Source of the DNA: Euglena gracilis
Lineage: Eukaryota; Euglenida; Euglenophyceae; Euglenales
Assembly (NCBI GenBank): GCA_039621445.1
Contig: CP154956.1
Coordinates: forward strand, 61,327,178-61,391,177
Length of the DNA: 64,000 nt
Direction: 5' to 3'
Shown here piece by piece: positions 57,101-64,000 of this stretch. The notes below the pieces were generated by a model. It was given only the letters and a program-made list of their open reading frames with translations. It was not told where the DNA came from and searched no databases. The position numbers were made by a program, and so were the translations under genes. Within the stretch, counting starts at the first letter, position 1. Every line of letters starts with the position of its first letter.

Positions 57101-58444
57101 TGTGTGTGGCGGACAGCCTTTTTAAGATCAATCTCCAGAAATCTCTCAATTAGGCATTGCCAGAAAGAGAGGTTCAGACCAAAATCTTAATCTGGGAATT
57201 CTATGTTTCATTCTGTATTTCAGTGGCAGCCTATGGCAAACAGTGTATCAGTTTGCTTGGACTTGATCAAGGGCATTGGCAAAGATCTGCAAGATTTTTT
57301 CCCCTGCTGTGCGAAAGATTTTGGAAACTCCAGTGATGCAGTGGGAATTTGCCACTGGAAAAGCCCAAGTTGGCAGAAGGAGACTGTCCAGCATTGCACA
57401 TTACAGGTTGGCGTGGGCCAGAAGTTTGTCACCCCAATTCACGGCAGAGGGTTTTATCGGTTAACCCACAACCCATGGCAATGCCAACAACTGGGCTGTC
57501 CAAGGCACCAAATGACCACCATCTCCTTCTCCAGTACGTGCCTCACGGCTCATCTCGATGCTCCACCGGTGCTCGATTCTGTTGTACGTGCCTCACGGCT
57601 CATCACCATCTCCATTTCAATGACAATGACATGCAATCTTCACAGACATCTGCAGCAATGTACAGTGCAAAGTACTGCCATCACCTGCAGCCACTGGTCC
57701 GCCAATGACAATGTAATGACAGTCCACCAGATCACAATCCGAGTGTCAATCCCCTTCGTGGCCCAACAGGATCGTTTGTAGTGGACAAAGCTCATATCAG
57801 TTTGTGTGTGGTTGGGTCCTCAGCTCAGTGTGTTGTGACCGCCCTTGTCCAATGACACGATTTGGCACTGATGTGATGCTGTCTGCTGGTGGTGTTCTGC
57901 GGCATAAAATGTCACGGTTTGATCGTTTTCTCCGTCTTCGTCTTCTGCGTGTTTCTGTCTCTTGTGCACGTACTGCGCGGGGCTCAGTGGCTCGTCTGTC
58001 CGCTGTGCTGCGAATGCTTGGGCAATTGCGCAGCAATTGTTCAGGAAGGGGGGTGTATGTGGCGGACAGCCTTTTTAAGATCAATCTCCAGAAATCTCTC
58101 AATTAGGCATTGCCAGAAAGAGAGGTTCAGACCAAAATCTTAATCTGGGAATTCTGTGTTTCATTCTGTATTTCAGTGGCAGCCTATGGCAAACAGTGTA
58201 TCAGTTTGCTTGGACTTGATCAAGGGCATTGGCAAAGATCTTCAAGATTTGTTCCCCTGCTGTGCGAAAGATTTTGGAAACTCCAGTGATGCAGTGGGAA
58301 TTTGCCAGTGGAAAAGCCCAAGTTGGCAGTAGGAGACTGTCCAGCATTGCACATTACAGGTTGGCGTGGGCCAGAAGTTTGTCATTCCAAGTGTCATTGG
58401 ACAAGGGCGGTCACAACACACTGAGCCGAGGACGCAACCACACA
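57101..58444 (+). mobile_element. Small non-autonomous LTR-like element (1,344 bp) in D's gag
   Basis: Two 331-bp direct repeats (57,101-57,431 and 58,054-58,384) start TGTRTGTGGCGG and end TTTGTCA, and differ at only a few bases. A G-rich tract (caggaaggggg) precedes the second. A further 60 bp follows the second repeat, and 54 of these (58,391-58,444) recur inverted at 57,805-57,858 with two mismatches. AGGG flanks both ends (57,097-57,100 and 58,445-58,448). The internal region has no credible protein. It is best read as a small LTR retrotransposon derivative with an internal inversion. Confidence 0.7.
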
Positions 58445-58448
58445 AGGG

Positions 58449-59578
58449 ATGGCAGGATATTCCTGCGGGAACTGCGAAAAATGTGGTGAAATTCTCCCGG
58501 TGGGGCGGGTTTCCCGCCGAAAACCCGATGGGTGATCTGGTATTCCAGAACCCGTTGGTGGTTGGCAAAATCGCGAATGCGACACATGACCAATAGCAGG
58601 TGTGGGGTGTTGGCTCATTCCTCGTACAAGGTTGGAATGTTGAATTTCTTGGTGGAGACTCGAATTTTCGAGCGGTGGATCAAATTCCTCATCGGAAATG
58701 TGCTGTGAAAAGTGGTTGTGAGGTGTGGGCAAAAGCAAAGGTGGTACAATTCGCGTTTTCGCGGGTGGTTGTACCAAATTCGCGGTGGATGTAAGGATTC
58801 CTACTCCAGAAACGGCAATTTGAGAACGCGATTCCGGGACATTTGGAATACCAACCGCAGCGCTTACCGCGGTGGGTGGTGGCATAACCGGTACCGGAGT
58901 GGACATTTTATCCAAACTCGCGGACAAGTCATGAACCGTTTCTTCCAAATGTTCCACCAACTGGAGTGAGCCGCAAATACGGTCAACCTCAGTCTCCAAA
59001 TGCCTAATGCGTTTGCGGTAACGGGAAAAATCTTCCAAGTGTGGCAACTTTTCAGAAACCAAGTGTAAATCTTGGACAAGTTTTCCTTGGGACTCCTCCA
59101 CTTTCCGGAGTTGACCCGCAAGCGCTTTAACCGCATTTGAGACAATTTGCAGTTGGTGGGGTGACTTGGTGGGGGTTTCCGCGGTGGTGCGCGAATTTTC
59201 CGCGGTTGGCTTTCCCAACAACACAGAAATTCGTCCATCCAACCGTGAAACCTCATCTTGCATGGATCGGGCATTTCGATTCACAGATTCCTCAAGTTGA
59301 ATCAAACTTGTGCAAAATGCTTGCAAGGTTTCCTTGTGGTCACCAAGCATTTTGTCATAAAATGAGCGAATGATGAGCGGATGATGATGAGCGGAAACGC
59401 GGAATGATTTCAAGTTTCTGCATGTGCAAGATGGTATGAGCCATCTTTTTGCCAAAGTGGAATCTTGTTCAACAATGCTACTGCAATTGCAGCAACAGTT
59501 ACACGCGCAAAATGCCACCCCCAAAATGCCGGAAATCGGTAACTTTGTCGCGGTTGAGCATTTTGCCGCACTCACCAC
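58449..59578 (-). CDS. Element D: gag coiled-coil region
   Basis: Heptad-rich from about residue 85 to 240: TSLIQLEESVNRNARSMQDE, SRLDGRISVLLGK, LAGQLRKVEESQGKLVQDLH, IRHLETEVDRICGSLQLVEH. A Pro/Ser/Val-rich tail ends at the small-element insertion. The N-terminal 80 residues with CACNCCCNC are out of character and may be in the wrong frame. Confidence 0.6.
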
Positions 59579-59786
59579 TTCTTTCCAAGAAGCCCAAGAA
59601 CGGATTTTGCATTCAAAGGGTTGTCAACACCAAACTGGAATATTGCTGGAATTATTTGCAGGAAATCGGCAAATATTGCCAACACAATTTCGAAAATGCG
59701 GGGAAAGACCTTCAGCATTTTCGAGAAAGTGTTGACAGTATTTTGCGCATCCAACTTCCACAAAATTTCCAACAAATCAGTAATCA

Positions 59787-60746
59787 TCAAACTGCAAAAC
59801 CTTGTTGAGCATGGTTGCGCATTCCGCAACACATAAGTTGACCGAGAATTCGGAAAACATCACCGGGGGTGAGGTTATCCCTCAAATCATCATCATAGTC
59901 CTCCACAATGGAAACGGCACCAGAGATTTCCGGCACCACCAGACGCATATCTGGATTCCATGGCAAAGCAGGGAAAACCGCAGTTTCCGCGGGTACCCCC
60001 CCCCCATATTGTCCCCCCCCATATTGTCCCTCGGCCCGGCCGACGGGGGGTTTTTTTGGCTCGGCCAATGAAATTTCCTTTGGTACCCCCATATTGTCCC
60101 CCCCCCATATTGTCCATTTGGGGTCCCAGTGGGAAGGTGGTTGGGACAATATGGGGGGGGGGGTAATCCCGGCAATGCACGAAATGGTGTGGGGGGTGGT
60201 AATTGAGGGGGGGGGTTGGAAAAAACACGGTGTTTCCACCGAGTTGCAATCCAAAAGGCCCACCGGTGCTTCCACCGGGGATCTTTTGGGTGTGAACAGA
60301 GCAAAGGGCAAATACCCCTCACTTTGTTCATGGGTAACCAAGTGTAAAGGTAAACGGGGTTCATCCCCATTATCCTTGTGATCCAAATGGGCTTGGGCAA
60401 GGGGCTCATCCCCTCGCCGCATCAATGATGGGTGAACCGGGATGGAAGTAGGCATTTTGCCACCTACATCCCGCACAATCAATGACAATGATGATGAAGA
60501 GGGTTCATTACCCCCTTGCAACAATAAAGGCGTTTCGCCTTGTGACAATGACAATTGATGCAATGTGTCTTCTTGTTGCTTGGGGGGTCGGGAATTGGAA
60601 CTTGTTTCCATCGAACCGTTCCAATCCCCGCCATCTTCTTCAAGATTGCTCAATGAATTCATCAACAAATCATAGTCAAATTTGTGGTTGGGGGTTGTGC
60701 TCTGCATCTTTGAGATGGGTAAAAAGGTAAAAACCCAAAAACTCAC
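59787..60746 (-). CDS. Element D: gag N-terminal region
   Basis: Best start MQSTTPNHKFDYDLLMNSLS (ATG about 60,707). Acidic, Ser/Gln/Leu-rich first half, Pro-rich middle with repeated GGGQYGGG-like strings over C/G runs (60,000-60,160), and an ordered end (PALPWNPDMRLVVPEISGAV, DDDLRDNLTPGDVFRILGQL). It lies about 310 bases after the 5' LTR. The part over G/C runs may contain indels. Confidence 0.5.
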   Translation of the reverse strand: MSFWVFTFLPISKMQSTTPNHKFDYDLLMNSLSNLEEDGGDWNGSMETSSNSRPPKQQEDTLHQLSLSQGETPLLLQGGNEPSSSSLSLIVRDVGGKMPTSIPVHPSLMRRGDEPLAQAHLDHKDNGDEPRLPLHLVTHEQSEGYLPFALFTPKRSPVEAPVGLLDCNSVETPCFFQPPPSITTPHTISCIAGITPPPILSQPPSHWDPKWTIWGGDNMGVPKEISLAEPKKPPVGRAEGQYGGGQYGGGVPAETAVFPALPWNPDMRLVVPEISGAVSIVEDYDDDLRDNLTPGDVFRILGQLMCCGMRNHAQQGFAV

Positions 60747-60930
60747 TTAAATAAGCAGAGAAACAGGGACCAGAAAGGTTGTATCGGCGAATACCGAACA
60801 GAGCCTTCTGAGACCTGTATCCTTGCTTAAAGGTTGTCTAGGGGCCAGGAACAGTACTTTCACCGTGTTTCACGGCTCAGTACGATCCTCACCACCAGTC
60901 AACCGCAGAGATTCTCTGTGTAGGACCATA

Positions 60931-61015
60931 ACCTAATTCTGCTACCAAGTGTATTACCTGGTAGCCTTTCTTTCTGTATGTGTTTGTGTAGGCTCGTTAC
61001 CTAAATCTGCTACCA
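60931..61015 (-). other. Element D primer-binding site with a second upstream copy
   Basis: Minus strand TGGTAGCAGATTTAGG at 61,000-61,015, two bases from the LTR end. A near copy with the adjoining ACACT occurs 68 bp further into the leader (60,931-60,952), as if the LTR/primer-site junction had been partly duplicated. Confidence 0.6.
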
Positions 61016-61017
61016 AG

Positions 61018-61439
61018 TGTTCGTCCAAGGCTTTCCCTTTTCCCCCTTTTGGGACTTTCTGAAAAAGCCTTTCGCTTTCGCCTTGGTGCGCAACCTACTT
61101 ATGGTTGGGAAAAGTCTTTGGAGTGACAAAAAGTGGTTTCCCCCTTTTGTCCCCAATTCCCCAAGAGGCAAAGCACAAAACAAGGACTTCAGAAGTTTCC
61201 TCTGAAGTCAAGTTCAGTTGTTTCGAGGGTTTTTCCCTCAGAAAAAACCAATGGTACAACTTGTGAAGCTTGACAGTGAAGAATACCACCTGTGGGGGAA
61301 GCAGAGAAAAGTGCTGACGTGTCCAGGGGCAGATCCCAGAAGGGTCTGCCACGATCTTACCAACTGTGGTTTCCACAGTGGTGCGATCGTCACTGAACCC
61401 GCTCTGCAGATATCATACAGAGCTGGAACGTGCCTGGCA
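61018..61439 (-). repeat. Element D 5' LTR (422 bp, outer end truncated)
   Basis: Pairs with 17,974-18,395. It lacks the last six plus-strand bases present in the left copy and borders unrelated G/C-rich sequence, so its outer end was lost or altered. Confidence 0.85.
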
Positions 61440-62809
61440 GGGGTGCCACAAGGGGGGGTCGGGGGGGGCGGCCGCCCCCCCCCCGAGATTTTGGGAAGAA
61501 AATTTTTTTTTCACTTCACAAAAATGTGTTGTGGTTATGAACCAAAGTTTTGTCCAAGTTTATTAGTGAAAAGGAAAATTATTGATTTTCACACCAGTTT
61601 TGCACAATCTCTGAAGGGAAACCCGCAACCGTCTGGGTGCCCTTCGGGCAGCATCACAAGGTTTGGGAGGGGGTTTGGGAGGGGGCATGAAATTTTCAAG
61701 ACAAAAATGTTTTTTGTTTGACATAATGGCAGGCACCTGGGGAAGTTTCAAGAACCAACGGCATTCAAGGACCAACGGCAAATAGGCAAAATTTCCTTTA
61801 TTAACAGCATTTTGGGAGATGACAAACATACGTGTCATGTTCCAAACGTGCCCAAGTTTGGTTTTAGGGGTTTGGCTTCTTTGGTGAACTTCACCAAAAG
61901 GCCATTTTTTGACCGAAAAAATCAAAAAATGTCATTTTTGCAACTTTTTATGAAATTTTATGTAAAGTCTCGGTGCTTTCGGCGCCGTGGTCCCCGCCCC
62001 CGGGCTCCCCCTAACTCTTGGACATCAGGCAGTTTTTGTTGCAAGAAGGAGCAATTCTTTGCACAAAAAAATTTACCGGCAAACCCCCAAAACGGTCCAA
62101 AAAAGTCCATTGATGAACTTCACCGGCCGAAGGTGCCCCTCCCCTCCTCACTGGTGAACTTCACCGGGGTTCCTCAGCCCCCCCCCCCCACCCTGTCCAA
62201 CCTTCAAGGTGTTAGGGGGGATCAGGGGTGACCACAACGCTTTCCGTGCCGCGGTCCCCACCCCCGATCTCCCCCTGACTCTTGGACAACACACAACTTT
62301 TGTTGCAAAAAAGCGGTGAGTGACGCCGGTTCCGTCGTGAACACGGCATCAGAGACGCCAGTTCTGCCCTTCACGCCTTTTCTGATATATATTTTAGGTG
62401 TATTTTAACATTTTGTTGGAAGGAAAACCATTACCGTCTAGCTGCCCTTCGGGCAGCACTGAAATTTAACATTTTAGCTCCCTTGTCCCCAGCCCACATT
62501 GGTCTTTGGGTTTGGGATAACTTTTTTAAAAAAATGGAGGGAAACCCTGCACGCACGACCCATCCCCAAGTCCGGCGCACCCACGCTCCCCAGGGGTCCA
62601 ATCTTAAAAAGAATTTCATGTGACCATTTCACCCCTCTAAAGAGAAAAAATGGCCACCGTTTCGCTGCCCTGCGGGTGGCACGGAGTAAAAAAGTCACAA
62701 AAAAAGCTGTTTTCTGAAAAAGGCGACAGAAAAAATTGACGGCGTACCGCGCGAATCTCAGTAGGATTTGGGGAGGGGCTTTGGGGAGGGGCTTAATTTT
62801 AATTTAAAA
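61440..62809. other. Non-coding repeat DNA, no gene recognised
   Basis: Starts with a G run/C run palindrome (61,450-61,490). Two related blocks of about 80 bp ('ggtccccnccccc...ctcccctnactcttggaca' then 'cttttgttgcaa') lie near 61,975-62,050 and 62,235-62,310. 'tgcccttcgggca' hairpins recur near 61,637 and 62,443. These look like a non-autonomous repeat family. Confidence 0.45.
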
Positions 62810-64000
62810 ATTTTTTTAAATGTGAGAAGTCTTGCAGCAGGGTGAGATTCAGCCACCCAGCAGCACCGACATCGACACGCCCTGGGAGATCCTGCCCCAG
62901 GAGAAGCAGATATTCTGCCACCCAGCAGCACCGACATTTGTGACGTCGACATCGACAGCAAGATTGGTGGAACCATCTGTGAACAGATTGCTGAGACATT
63001 TTGGTCCATCATGGAGCCCAAGGTGCTGGAAACAATTGCAGCAGAGGTCGAGCCCACCGTGACTCCCACTGCACGTGTAACAAGCACTCCACACATGCTT
63101 CACATTGTGGTCTTCCAAGTTGTTTTGGCCAATGTTTTTTGCCTCTGCCAAATGCAAATGGTGCAGGAGGAAACAAACAACCAGCAGCATTTGACAGACA
63201 TTGGACCAACAACCCCCAATCTATAGCAGGGTGAGGTTCAGCCACCCAGCCAGCAGCATTTCACATTGGATTTGGCAACCATTGGGCCAACACACCCCGT
63301 GCACCACATCTTTGTAGTTGGCCCTGGGAGATCCAACCCCAGCCAGCAGCATTTTGTTTTAGCTTTGGCAAGCATTGGGCCACCAGCCCCCAAAGGTCAG
63401 CAGGGTGAGATTCAGCCACCCAGCATACAGTGCAGCAATGCCAACTATGCAACAAGCTGTGGCAGATACAACCCATGTAGGGTAAGCCCAAAGAAAAAGT
63501 GGACAGGGGGCTTAATTTGCTTTTCAAATGGTGTGTTAATTTGCTTGAGTGTCAACCCTGTCACTTTGTCTCAGCCATGAACACTTGCAGTCGATCCAGC
63601 TCTATCAGTGGAAAGAACAAAAGACACGAACTGTCCTGGATGATGATGATGATGACTACATCCTCCGACAGTTGCCTGATTCCCCTCCCAACCAGGAAGT
63701 GGATTTGTGCCTGCAAAGGCCCCCATCCAACTTAGGCCTGCAAAGGCCTGTATTGTCGGGCCAGCAATGCCCCCCCTTCACTTTGGTAATATTGTGAGGC
63801 CTGCAAAGGCCAAACTGTCTGTGCATGCATCGTACACTCCTGCTTCTCTTCCTTTGTTTCCTGTCTATGGTCCCTATTGAACATTCTTCCTGTTACTCCT
63901 TTGGCCAGATCAATACACTTCCTGCCAACAAAAGCCCCAGTCCTATTCATCCTCTGGCTGCTCAACCACTGATAGCTGTGGATACTGATGCCATCTGTGA
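62810..64000. repeat. Non-coding interspersed repeats, no gene recognised
   Basis: The string cagcagggtgagattcagcc with cacccagc occurs near 62,834 and 63,400 and in variant form near 63,227. 'gccctgggagatcc' and 'ccagccagcagcattt' also recur, giving a loose repeat of about 200-300 bp. Short ORFs to 64,000 show no motif. Confidence 0.4.

Larger units (their letters stand above)
17974..61439 (-). mobile_element. Element D: large Ty3/gypsy chromovirus hosting nested elements
   Basis: Outermost element of the nest. Minus-strand order: 5' LTR (61,018-61,439), primer site, gag (60,746-55,593), protease, Dam-like domain, RT, RNase H and the integrase zinc finger to 51,596. Element C follows (26,163-51,591), then the integrase core and chromodomain (26,158-25,020), a coding block of about 5 kb (24,857-19,612) and the 3' LTR (17,974-18,399). 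Without the nested insertions it is about 16.7 kb, long for Ty3. The two LTRs differ at about 23 of 422 aligned positions counted by eye. No clean target-site duplication was found, and the right LTR lacks the terminal six bases of the left copy. Most frames are broken. Confidence 0.8.

Noticed and set aside
1-64000. tRNA, rRNA or riboswitch genes
   Set aside because: No cloverleaf, rRNA core or riboswitch consensus was recognised; tRNA-like strings are primer-binding sites next to LTRs.

Overview
This window is repeat-rich eukaryotic nuclear DNA. I found no convincing single-copy host gene, no rRNA or tRNA gene and no bacterial operon structure. Almost everything interpretable comes from retrotransposons: Ty3/gypsy chromoviruses (aspartic protease, RT, RNase H, integrase, chromodomain) plus fragments of DIRS-like elements. 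Primer-binding sites resemble a TGGTAGCAGAGG initiator-methionine tRNA site. Long G/C homopolymer runs, minisatellites and the mix of Ty3 and DIRS elements would suit an alga or another protist with a large genome, but the lineage cannot be fixed from this sequence.

Layout. (1) 1-4.9 kb: minus-strand Ty3-like element A, cut by the left edge, showing gag, a cytosine-methyltransferase-like domain and protease. (2) 5-17.9 kb: an unrecognised minus-strand ORF group (5.7-8.6 kb), a plus-strand DIRS-like RNase H/Dam fragment (8.8-9.4 kb), a minisatellite (10.2-11.0 kb), a minus-strand DIRS-like RT with gag-like ORFs (11.2-13.6 kb), then poorly interpretable repeat DNA. (3) 17,974-61,439: a three-level nest. 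Element D (minus strand, 422-426 bp LTRs) is split in its integrase by element C (minus strand, 26,163-51,591, 654/656 bp LTRs, GTAC duplication). C is split in its RNase H by element B (plus strand, 30,653-44,032, two 665 bp LTRs, GGCT duplication). LTR divergence counted by eye (D about 5.5%, C about 2.3%, B about 0.5%) agrees with the nesting order. A 1.34 kb small element (57,101-58,444, AGGG duplication) also sits inside D's gag. (4) 61.4-64 kb: non-coding repeats.

Main biological points. Elements A, B and C each carry a compact C5-cytosine-methyltransferase-like domain between gag and protease. Elements B, C and D each carry a second module resembling the Dam-like adenine-methyltransferase domain of DIRS elements, at three different positions relative to protease and RT. 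Element D has an extra coding block of about 5 kb after its integrase. D is also dotted with short perfect hairpins, many built on a GTTTC core (GAAAC in the sense RNA). In B and C the gag frame opens inside the LTR and runs through the primer-binding site. Most reading frames are broken by frameshifts, so all functions are inferred from domain motifs. Starts are uncertain because many apparent starts are not ATG.
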